A stretch of 39,989 bases of DNA. It comes from a virus. Below the pieces are notes generated by a model. The model saw only the letters and a list, made by a program, of their open reading frames with translations, made no database searches and was not told the origin of the DNA. Shown in pieces: positions 1-5,549 of this stretch. The DNA lies in the IMG/VR virus record IMGVR_UViG_3300021963_000269, positions 1 through 39,989 of that record. One strand, given 5' to 3'. Position numbers and translations under genes: made by a program. Numbering within the stretch: position 1 is the stretch's first letter; every line of letters starts with the position of its first letter.

Positions 1-1
1 T

Positions 2-571
2 GAGAAGACAAAGATGATTGTGAAGAAGTTAGAGCGCGACTTGGTTGTTGAGGGGAAGGAAGAAGTTATTTTGGCTGACACGCCGGTTAAGTTGATGCAG
101 AAGTTACACCAATTGTGGAGTGGCACTGTGAAGTTCGAGAGTGGCAACAGCATGACGATTGATACCACGAAGGCTGAGTTCATTAAAAATAGGTGGCACG
201 ACAAAAAAATAGGCGTGTTCTACAAGTTTAAAGAAGAACTGAGCGCACTCAGTCAAGTATTCCTTGACAACTTGACGACTGATTTGGAGGAGTTCGACAA
301 TGGTGACTATCAGGTAATAGCTTTGCAGATCGTCTCCGGACGTGAGGGTATAAGCTTACGCAATGCAGATTACATTATCTTCTACAACATTGACTTCAGT
401 GCCACATCGTACTTTCAAGCAAAAGACAGAATGACTACCATGGAGCGGAAGTTCAACAAGGTATACTGGGTATTTAGTAACGGCGGCATAGAGGACAAGA
501 TCTATAAAGCTGTCAAGAGTAAGAAGAGTTATACGTTAAACATATTTAAGAAAGATTATGAGCGAATTTAA
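2..571 (+). CDS. SNF2-type DNA helicase, C-terminal part (cut by window edge)
   Basis: This is the C-terminal RecA-like domain of a superfamily 2 (SNF2-type) helicase or translocase. The reading frame is open back to base 2, so the ATG at 14 is probably internal and the gene starts outside the window. Visible are a VSGREGISLRNADYIIFYN segment (motif V, equivalent to the tGGeGlNL...VI pattern of SNF2 proteins) followed by FQAKDRMTTMERK, which holds the Q..DR motif VI with its arginine finger. The family unwinds or remodels duplex DNA using ATP; in phages it is commonly part of the replication or recombination set. The end overlaps the next start by 14 bases, so it is in the same operon as the genes after it. 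The ATPase half is not visible, so specificity cannot be assigned. Confidence 0.8.
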   Translation, partial: EKTKMIVKKLERDLVVEGKEEVILADTPVKLMQKLHQLWSGTVKFESGNSMTIDTTKAEFIKNRWHDKKIGVFYKFKEELSALSQVFLDNLTTDLEEFDNGDYQVIALQIVSGREGISLRNADYIIFYNIDFSATSYFQAKDRMTTMERKFNKVYWVFSNGGIEDKIYKAVKSKKSYTLNIFKKDYERI

Positions 572-923
572 AATAGATTTTTTCGAGCTGGCATTCCTAG
601 CAGAAGCATGTATACCACCAAGACCAATCGCTAGGACAATGTTTTGGCAGAGCTTAACTGACAAGTATTGGGAGCAGATGACTGAAGATCAGAGAGACCA
701 TTTGTTTGATTGGATGAATAGAAACGAAAATTACAAGCAAGGGCTTGAAATGAATGAGGACATCAAAGTGTTCCATGCAAGGTTTAATCCTGACACTCAG
801 TACTTAGTTTATACATTAAGGAACGAGGAACCAACAAGAGCCTACTTGCTTAGAGATAATTACTATGTCAAGCGAAACACTTGGATACAAAAGGAATACA
901 TAACAAGAGTTGAAAAGATATGA
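558..923 (+). CDS. Hypothetical phage protein, 121 aa
   Basis: I do not recognise a domain with known function. The protein is acidic and aromatic-rich. Its N-terminal half (FFELAFLAEACIPPRPIARTMF) looks helical, and its C-terminal half alternates charged and hydrophobic residues as in a small beta sheet (VFHARFNPDTQYLVYTL). The start at 558 overlaps the helicase end by 14 bases, and the TGA stop overlaps the next ATG in an ATGA junction, so it is expressed with both neighbours. It resembles small proteins often found beside replication genes in Bacteroidota phages, but that is recall, not a search. Confidence 0.75.
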   Translation: MSEFKIDFFELAFLAEACIPPRPIARTMFWQSLTDKYWEQMTEDQRDHLFDWMNRNENYKQGLEMNEDIKVFHARFNPDTQYLVYTLRNEEPTRAYLLRDNYYVKRNTWIQKEYITRVEKI

Positions 924-1162
924 AGCAATGCTTTGAGTGCAGGAGAATGCTTGAGCTAGATAACTTCACCGATAACAAACGCCAGTATACATTGAAGACT
1001 GACCTTGGAAAGAATCGCGTGTGTAAGATTTGTACGTTTGAGCGTTCGGTTAAGAGTAAGAGCCTTGTGCAGTACAACTTTGAGGAAAATAAATTTGACA
1101 ACATTAAGTTCGATGACATCGGTCAGGTGGCAGAGTACTTCACTAAAAACAATATGATATGA
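920..1162 (+). CDS. Small zinc-ribbon-type protein, 80 aa
   Basis: Two Cys pairs are visible: C4-x2-C7 near the N-terminus and C35-x2-C38 after a basic stretch, a spacing that fits one zinc site. Upstream phage-host HNH or recombination cofactors often use such a site, but there is no HNH His-Asn signature here, so nuclease activity is not supported. The C-terminal 30 residues are acidic and hydrophobic (VAEYFTKNNMI) and may form a helix. Both ends join neighbours through ATGA overlaps. Role unknown; nucleic acid or protein binding is the reasonable guess. Confidence 0.7.
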   Translation: MKQCFECRRMLELDNFTDNKRQYTLKTDLGKNRVCKICTFERSVKSKSLVQYNFEENKFDNIKFDDIGQVAEYFTKNNMI

Positions 1163-1392
1163 CAGCAACACAATGGCTATTTGAAAAGCTATGGGATACA
1201 CCCAAGGATAAGTTTGAATGGTATGCAATACTGAAGGAAGCTGAGGAGAAGTTTGAGGATGATGTTACTGAGGCATTTAATGATGGGCAGTGGGATTGGT
1301 GTGAGGCTACAGTTAATGGGACAAAACCTAAAGAACCTAAAGAATACTATGATGAAACATTTAGGGTAGATAAACGGAATATAACCGATTAA
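1159..1392 (+). CDS. Hypothetical acidic protein, 77 aa
   Basis: A small acidic protein, rich in Trp (W6, W12, W21, W45 and W47), with a helical first half (WLFEKLWDTPKDKFEWYAIL) and a charged tail. It starts inside the previous stop (ATGA). A 24-base gap follows before the next gene, one of the few gaps in this block, and no clear promoter is seen in it. I have no function for it; it is a common kind of early phage protein. Confidence 0.7.
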   Translation: MTATQWLFEKLWDTPKDKFEWYAILKEAEEKFEDDVTEAFNDGQWDWCEATVNGTKPKEPKEYYDETFRVDKRNITD

Positions 1393-1416
1393 GTATAACT
1401 TTTAAAGCAGAATGAT

Positions 1417-1629
1417 ATGATGGGTGCTTTTTTATGTCCGTATTGTAAGACACACAATGCGTGCAACTGTGAGACCTGTAGACCTTACATAATAGAAGGT
1501 GAGTATATTAATACTTGGACCGAAGATGGTGAGAATATGATATGTGGCAAGTGCAATGAAACGTACAGCCCAGATCAATCAATGGAGGAAGAATTTAAAC
1601 AAAGAAAAGATGAGACAAACAGTTTATAA
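1417..1629 (+). CDS. Small Cys-rich (zinc-binding) protein, 70 aa
   Basis: Eight cysteines in 70 residues: FLCPYCKTHNACNCETCRP near the N-terminus and ICGKCNETY in the second half. The CPYC and CGKC pairs form a likely zinc ribbon, with the CNCETC cluster either a second site or a redox centre. The ATG at 1417 is followed closely by the motif; the residues before the first Cys are hydrophobic (MMGAFL). It overlaps the next start (1610) by 20 bases. No catalytic motif seen. Confidence 0.7.
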   Translation: MMGAFLCPYCKTHNACNCETCRPYIIEGEYINTWTEDGENMICGKCNETYSPDQSMEEEFKQRKDETNSL

Positions 1630-2005
1630 CGCGATTAAATGCCTTGAATGTGAGGAGACGATTGTAAGCCGTAGCCGGCATGACTACGTTACTTGTGGAT
1701 GCCCTAACGGGGCTATGGTTGATGGAGGTAATGACTACGAGAGATATGGTGCCATGGATATGGATAAGATTGAACCTAAGTATGTCTATGCCGATGATGA
1801 CTTTGAGATTGTACGGAAGTATGCAACAAGAGGGAGCCGTGGAGTAGATGGAAGACAGCCACTAACTTACATCGCGATATGCGATATTGATGACGACTAC
1901 CTATGGGCAATCTTAGAGTATGGTGGACCTGAGTGGCACCTTGATATCATTAGGAAAGAAATTAAATATAGAGAAGATGGACGAGATACAAGTATTGATC
2001 AATAG
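1610..2005 (+). CDS. Conserved phage protein with N-terminal Cys motif (DUF7695-like), 131 aa
   Basis: The N-terminus reads AIKCLECEETIVSRSRHDYVTCGCPNGAMVDGG, with C11-x2-C14 and CGC further on: a compact zinc-binding or zinc-like knuckle. This matches my memory of a small phage family (DUF7695 or close) of unknown function. I chose the ATG at 1610 because residues from here look conserved. The frame is open further upstream (ATG at 1544) but that would overlap the previous gene by 86 bases. The C-terminal part (LTYIAICDIDDDYLWAILEY) looks like a beta strand and helix. It ends with TAG, which shows TAG is read as stop in this phage. Confidence 0.75.
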   Translation: MRQTVYNAIKCLECEETIVSRSRHDYVTCGCPNGAMVDGGNDYERYGAMDMDKIEPKYVYADDDFEIVRKYATRGSRGVDGRQPLTYIAICDIDDDYLWAILEYGGPEWHLDIIRKEIKYREDGRDTSIDQ

Positions 2006-2213
2006 AATGAAAAGGATAGGTATAGAGCTTGAGTTATTAGGTAATGTACCTTGGATATACCTTGACAAGGTCAATGGAAATAAGATCAAGCCTGAGGACT
2101 ATAGTTCTAACCATGGATACACAATCGCTTGGTACCCTGTTAGGTTAGGATCAGAGCCTCACCTTGATGAGGATATTAAAAGAACGTTTAACATAATAAG
2201 AAAGTACAAATGA
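1977..2213 (+). CDS. Conserved phage hypothetical protein, 78 aa
   Basis: Recognisable by the string GIELELLGNVPWIYLDKVNG followed by SSNHGYTIAW, which I recall from many Bacteroidota phage replication blocks; function unknown. Its start could be ATG 1977 (overlapping the previous gene by 29 bases) or ATG 2007 (right after the previous stop). I prefer 1977 because family members carry a short helical lead (EIQVLINRMKR) before the GIELEL strand. The end forms an ATGA overlap with the next gene. Confidence 0.75.
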   Translation: MDEIQVLINRMKRIGIELELLGNVPWIYLDKVNGNKIKPEDYSSNHGYTIAWYPVRLGSEPHLDEDIKRTFNIIRKYK

Positions 2214-2443
2214 AAGTAACAATTGAATACGACGGATACGAAGAGAAAGAAGAACTTCAAACAGCATTAGATGGCCACAAGTGGAAAGGTCTCGTATGGG
2301 AAGTAGACCAAGAACTTAGGAAGATAACTAAGTATGGTTTTGTTGGTCAAAGAGAAGCCACCAAAGAGGAAATGGATGCGGCTGAAGTGCTTAGGGAAGA
2401 ACTAAGAAGATTATTAAATCAGTGGGAATTAAATTTAGACTAA
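2210..2443 (+). CDS. Hypothetical protein, 77 aa, coiled-coil tail
   Basis: Begins with a beta strand (KVTIEYDGYE), then a charged helix and a conserved-looking KWKGLVWEVDQELRK stretch; the last 30 residues (TKEEMDAAEVLREELRRLLNQW) form a strongly predicted amphipathic helix. It is joined to its neighbours by ATGA at 2210 and TAATG at 2441. I recall similar short proteins in phage early regions without assigned function. Confidence 0.75.
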   Translation: MKVTIEYDGYEEKEELQTALDGHKWKGLVWEVDQELRKITKYGFVGQREATKEEMDAAEVLREELRRLLNQWELNLD

Positions 2444-2742
2444 TGCAACCAGGAGACACTGTAATATGCATCGATGATTCGATAAAGGCCGATAAGATTG
2501 AGTTTGTATCGGCCGCCTATCCTAATTGGATAAAGGAAGGTCGCAAGTATACCATAAGAGCTATGCTAGACAACGACGATATAGTTCCTGGATTGTTACT
2601 AGAGGAAGTTAGAAACCCTTTAATATTCATCCATTTGATAAATAAAGTACAAGAGCCAGCATTTGGTATGTTTAGATTTGCTAAATTTGCTCATGACCGA
2701 GCAACAAATACAGTCGAAGCTTATCAAGAAATTGGAGTCTGA
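2443..2742 (+). CDS. Conserved phage hypothetical protein (small beta barrel?), 99 aa
   Basis: The start is fixed by the TAATG junction at 2441-2445; an earlier in-frame ATG at 2422 is less likely. The protein opens with PGDTVICIDDS and continues with GRKYTIRAMLDND and PGLLLEEVRNPL. This pattern of short strands with a leading GD turn resembles SH3-like or KOW-like barrels and recurs in Bacteroidota phages as an uncharacterised family. The last 17 residues overlap the nuclease gene that starts at 2693. Confidence 0.75.
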   Translation: MQPGDTVICIDDSIKADKIEFVSAAYPNWIKEGRKYTIRAMLDNDDIVPGLLLEEVRNPLIFIHLINKVQEPAFGMFRFAKFAHDRATNTVEAYQEIGV

Positions 2743-2950
2743 TGGCTTTTATGTTATCAAGTTGTCGGTTACAAACAAGACGGGAATCCCTGATCTAGTC
2801 GCCATACCAAAAAACTCAGACGTACAATTCATAGAAGTTAAACGGCCCGGTCAAAAGCCACGGCCATTACAAGTGTATAGGATAAATGAAATTAAAAGGC
2901 ACGGCGTCTCAGCAAGAGTCTATAATGGTGAGGAATTCCTTGACTATTGA
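2693..2950 (+). CDS. VRR-NUC domain nuclease, 85 aa
   Basis: A minimal, stand-alone VRR-NUC protein of the PD-(D/E)xK superfamily. The core is visible in full: GIPDLVAI gives the metal-binding D34, FIEVKRPG gives the E48-x-K50 pair, and RPLQ gives Q60 of the QxxY-type motif. Family members cut branched DNA or act as Holliday-junction-type resolvases, usually in replication or recombination. An 85-residue size is normal for phage versions. I chose ATG 2693 (residues TEQQIQSKLI lead into the first helix); ATG 2663 would add a hydrophobic lead with no counterpart in the family. It overlaps the previous gene by 50 bases. Confidence 0.85.
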   Translation: MTEQQIQSKLIKKLESDGFYVIKLSVTNKTGIPDLVAIPKNSDVQFIEVKRPGQKPRPLQVYRINEIKRHGVSARVYNGEEFLDY

Positions 2951-3320
2951 GAGAAACAAAACATTAATTAGGCAACTTACAATTGAAGGAAAATCAGTAC
3001 AATACATAGCAGATACTATAGGCGTAAATGTGCATGCATTAAATAGAAAATATTTAAGCTCACTGTCAGCTAATTTAGAGACGCATAGAGTAGAGATGGG
3101 GCATAAAGATGAGCCATACTACCGCACTGAAAAAGAAATGTTAAATGAAGTTAAATACGATTATAATACTTTAAGCTATGAAGAAAAACAAATCTATAAC
3201 TGGAGAGAAAAAGCTGGCATCCTTGGTTGGGATTTTACCGGTGATGATGGATTTCATGGAAGATCTCCAAACCCAATACCCTGCAGTATACAGCCGGGAG
3301 ATCAAGAAGGCAGGCAATGA
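2925..3320 (+). CDS. HTH-containing hypothetical protein, 131 aa
   Basis: Residues about 15-45 (TLIRQLTIEGKSVQYIADTIG and what follows) read as a helix-turn-helix of the kind used by small phage regulators and terminase-like or recombinase N-domains. The middle contains YRTEKEMLNEVKYDYNTLSYEEKQIY, helical. The start is uncertain: ATG 2925, TTG 2940 or ATG 2886 are all in frame; 2925 gives a modest overlap with the nuclease gene. The last 25 residues are Gly/Pro/Ser-rich and lie over the start of the next gene, so the true C-terminus looks like an overlap-driven tail. Probable DNA-binding protein, target unknown. Confidence 0.6.
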   Translation: MVRNSLTIERNKTLIRQLTIEGKSVQYIADTIGVNVHALNRKYLSSLSANLETHRVEMGHKDEPYYRTEKEMLNEVKYDYNTLSYEEKQIYNWREKAGILGWDFTGDDGFHGRSPNPIPCSIQPGDQEGRQ

Positions 3321-3459
3321 TTTCATCAAGGCTGTCGAAAAGAAGACTGACATCTTGTACAAAAAGATGAAAGGCGAGGAAGATGAAAAGGTTGAAGAGT
3401 TCTACTATGAGATCATTAACATGGGAAATATGTTTAGAGAGTGGCTAAAGGAATTGTAA
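3244..3459 (+). CDS. Hypothetical helical protein, 71 aa
   Basis: An all-helical, highly charged protein (DFMEDLQTQYPAVYSREIK, then FIKAVEKKTDILYKKM and an acidic helix). The frame is open from 3178, but I start at the ATG pair 3244/3247, because the residues from there look protein-like and this shortens the overlap with the previous gene to 77 bases. That is still a long overlap for this compact block. Function unknown. Confidence 0.6.
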   Translation: MMDFMEDLQTQYPAVYSREIKKAGNDFIKAVEKKTDILYKKMKGEEDEKVEEFYYEIINMGNMFREWLKEL

Positions 3460-3698
3460 GATATACAGTCGTTTGGATCAGCCAGAATCTAGCTATTCCG
3501 TTTTGGTCTATTGGTCATATTCATTTAATGACTACAGTCTATGACGATGTGATAGAGATAGTTAGCTCTATCGGCATGAATGCAATTGTAGCAATTGGTT
3601 TCTATATAAGTTATAAGGAAGATGGAAGGAGTGTACATGATAAGCGTCCGGATAAAAGCAGTACCATTAAAGGCAGGAACAAGGCTACTAAAGATTGA
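3441..3698 (+). CDS. Small membrane protein, 85 aa
   Basis: Two hydrophobic segments are visible: residues about 8-30 (VVWISQNLAIPFWSIGHIHL) and about 40-57 (IEIVSSIGMNAIVAIGFYIS), followed by a basic, polar tail of 28 residues. The start is GTG at 3441, overlapping the previous gene by 19 bases; no in-frame ATG lies close by. It could be an inner-membrane accessory protein, for example superinfection exclusion or an antiholin-type factor, but nothing in the sequence decides this. Confidence 0.5.
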   Translation: MAKGIVRYTVVWISQNLAIPFWSIGHIHLMTTVYDDVIEIVSSIGMNAIVAIGFYISYKEDGRSVHDKRPDKSSTIKGRNKATKD

Positions 3699-3867
3699 CA
3701 AGGTTTTAAACTATATACCAATTGCTATAGATAGTGATGGTAAATTAATGGGTGATTACTTTATTAAGAAGGCAATTAGAAGAGACCATTTAGACAAGTA
3801 TAGAATCACATATGAAGTTTTGTCTAAAATATATTTGTCAGGATTATGCCACAATGTTAAAAATTAA
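3637..3867 (+). CDS. Hypothetical protein, 76 aa
   Basis: Basic, beta-rich small protein (MISVRIKAVPLKAGTRLLKI, then LNYIPIAIDSDGKLMGDYF) with a helical C-terminus. An in-frame ATG at 3622 would add five residues. It overlaps the polar tail of the previous gene by 62 bases, and ends 12 bases before the next ATG. No domain recognised; coding status rests on frame, composition and tight packing. Confidence 0.5.
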   Translation: MISVRIKAVPLKAGTRLLKIDKVLNYIPIAIDSDGKLMGDYFIKKAIRRDHLDKYRITYEVLSKIYLSGLCHNVKN

Positions 3868-3875
3868 TATATTTG
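3868..3875 (+). promoter_or_regulatory. Possible Bacteroidota -7 box (TATATTTG)
   Basis: TATATTTG lies four bases before the ATG at 3880 and matches the TAnnTTTG consensus of the Bacteroidota primary sigma factor. No convincing TTG -33 element is found 17-19 bases upstream, and the area is AT-rich, so chance is a real alternative. Confidence 0.25.
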
Positions 3876-3879
3876 TTAA

Positions 3880-4218
3880 ATGTTGAAATTAAATTTAGTG
3901 CACAAAAATGGAAGCTCAAGAGATATTGAGCTTGACACATCAGTTATTTTTCTTAACGATTCATTTGTTAAAGAAGATATCGAAAAATATGATTCTATTT
4001 TATACGCGGCAAAGCCGGGTATACATCAGACAATATTCGACGTAAGTGATGTTAAAGATTATTTTGTTTTTGGCTTTGGTAAGAATAATAAAATGAATAT
4101 GAAAAACATTCTTACTGGAGGTCACCAATTTTTATTAGGAATGCATCAGCCCTACATATTATTCATTAAGAATAATCATTTAAGTATTGATGAAAGAATA
4201 ACAGAATTTAGCGCATGA
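3880..4218 (+). CDS. Hypothetical protein, 112 aa
   Basis: An AT-rich gene with a beta-rich product: LKLNLVHKNGSSRDIELDTS opens it and a GFGKNNKMNMKNILTGGHQF segment lies in the second half. No family recognised. It stands after a 12-base gap containing a candidate -7 box, and its base composition is lower in GC than its neighbours (many AAT, AAA, TTT codons), which hints at a later acquisition. The stop overlaps the next start in ATGA. Confidence 0.65.
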   Translation: MLKLNLVHKNGSSRDIELDTSVIFLNDSFVKEDIEKYDSILYAAKPGIHQTIFDVSDVKDYFVFGFGKNNKMNMKNILTGGHQFLLGMHQPYILFIKNNHLSIDERITEFSA

Positions 4219-4376
4219 GTAGTGTCAACTATGTGAACTTAATGATGACGGAGATCAATGATCTAACCGATTGCATCTACGAGTCACTCATAGATGACGA
4301 CACACAAGAACTAAAATCAAACATACAAAATCTAATCCGCGTACTTAAGGATCTCCAAAGGTCGCACGAAGACTAA
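4215..4376 (+). CDS. Short helical protein, 53 aa
   Basis: A small gene that fills the space between 4218 and 4380. The ATG at 4215 overlaps the previous TGA (ATGA) and the TAA is at 4374-4376, three bases before the next ATG. The product begins SSVNYVNLMMTEINDLTDCI and ends with a charged helix (NLIRVLKDLQRSHED). I recall closely patterned 50-60 residue helical proteins (V-x-Y-V-N...NDLTD-x-IYESL) in Bacteroidota phages, all without function. The clean coupling on both sides and the lack of stop codons support it. Confidence 0.75.
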   Translation: MSSVNYVNLMMTEINDLTDCIYESLIDDDTQELKSNIQNLIRVLKDLQRSHED

Positions 4377-4379
4377 TAC

Positions 4380-5543
4380 ATGGCAGTATATACTAAAAGG
4401 ATACACGAACTTTACAGAAGTGGTGTAACTAATAAGTCTGAGATAGGTAGAATTATCGCAAAGGAATTCAACCTAGACTCAAATGAAAACACCATGCGTG
4501 TGACAGTATCAAGAATATTGAGAAGTAATACTGATTGTGATGAAGGACTAAAGGACGCATGCGAAAATTTAGGCATTACGCCGAGCTCGGTTCCTTACAT
4601 GTGGCTCAAATCAAAGGAGGCTTCTCTATTTATCAAGAACCCAAACTATCGAGTGACTGAGGTTGACTATGACAAGATCATAGCTGAGTGCATGGATGGA
4701 TACGTTCCATTGATCAAGCAGTACGTTCATCCGGTAAATTCATTTGATCGTTTGATATGGACCGATGTCCACGTTGGTATGGATGCCAGTCGTAAGGGCT
4801 TGGCGTTGTATGCTACCGATTGGAATGCTGAGGTACTGAACAAGCAGATTGATGAGATGGTATCTTTTATTGTAGGCAACAAACAAAGCGATTACCTGAT
4901 CATTGATGAGCTAGGTGACTACATGGATGGATGGGATGGAGAAACGACGCGTAAGGGTCATAAACTGCCTCAGAACATGACCAACGAGGAAGCATTCGAG
5001 GTTGGATTAAAGGCCAAGGTATTATTAATAGATAAGCTAGCTAATGTATACAAAAACATTACCGTCAACAACATGTGCGAGGATAACCACTCAGGCGCCT
5101 TTGGCTATGTTGTTAATGCAGCATTTAAACATATTGTTGACTGCAAGCATTCAAACGTTACAGTAATAAACCATCAGAAATTTTTAAACCATTACATAAT
5201 TGGTGACCATGGATTCATCATTTCGCATGGTAAAGATTCCAGAAACCTTAAGTTCGGATTTAAACCACAACTTGACGCAAGAGGCGCTGAGAAAATATCT
5301 CAATACATTAGACACAATGAAGAACTCAGAAGATGTAAGTACATCGAATTCAGTAAAGGAGACTCGCACCAGTGCTTGTTCGACATGTGTACTTCAGATG
5401 AATTTGACTATTTTAATTACCCAGCCTTCTCGCCCAGCTCAGAGTGGGTCCAAACGAACTTCAAAAAAGGGCGGTCCGGATTCGTCTTCCAAAATGTAGA
5501 CATGCACTCGGACCGCAAGATTATTACCCCTTATTTTTTTTGA
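4380..5543 (+). CDS. Calcineurin-like metallophosphoesterase with N-terminal HTH, 387 aa
   Basis: The metal-binding motifs of the calcineurin-like phosphoesterase fold appear in order: D129-x-H131 in LIWTDVHVGMD, G179-D180-x2-D183-G in DELGDYMDG, an N/H position around D235-N236-H237, H283 in SHGKD, and G327-D328-x-H330 in KGDSHQ. The family hydrolyses phosphodiesters or phosphomonoesters with two metals; phage members include nucleases and cyclic-nucleotide or DNA-end phosphatases, and the substrate here cannot be read. Residues about 5-48 (ELYRSGVTNKSEIGRIIAKE and a following helix VTVSRIL) look like a helix-turn-helix, so DNA may be the target. It is the last rightward gene and its stop lies inside the end of the convergent giant gene. 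Confidence 0.8.
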   Translation: MAVYTKRIHELYRSGVTNKSEIGRIIAKEFNLDSNENTMRVTVSRILRSNTDCDEGLKDACENLGITPSSVPYMWLKSKEASLFIKNPNYRVTEVDYDKIIAECMDGYVPLIKQYVHPVNSFDRLIWTDVHVGMDASRKGLALYATDWNAEVLNKQIDEMVSFIVGNKQSDYLIIDELGDYMDGWDGETTRKGHKLPQNMTNEEAFEVGLKAKVLLIDKLANVYKNITVNNMCEDNHSGAFGYVVNAAFKHIVDCKHSNVTVINHQKFLNHYIIGDHGFIISHGKDSRNLKFGFKPQLDARGAEKISQYIRHNEELRRCKYIEFSKGDSHQCLFDMCTSDEFDYFNYPAFSPSSEWVQTNFKKGRSGFVFQNVDMHSDRKIITPYFF

Positions 5544-5549
5544 TAATCT
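5518..5549. terminator. Candidate bidirectional terminator between convergent operons
   Basis: AGATTATTA at 5518-5526 pairs with TGATAATCT at 5541-5549 (8 of 9) around a loop that contains a run of eight T. It lies exactly where the two operons meet, inside both coding ends. The stem is AT-rich and weak, so it may stop transcription only partly. Confidence 0.35.
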
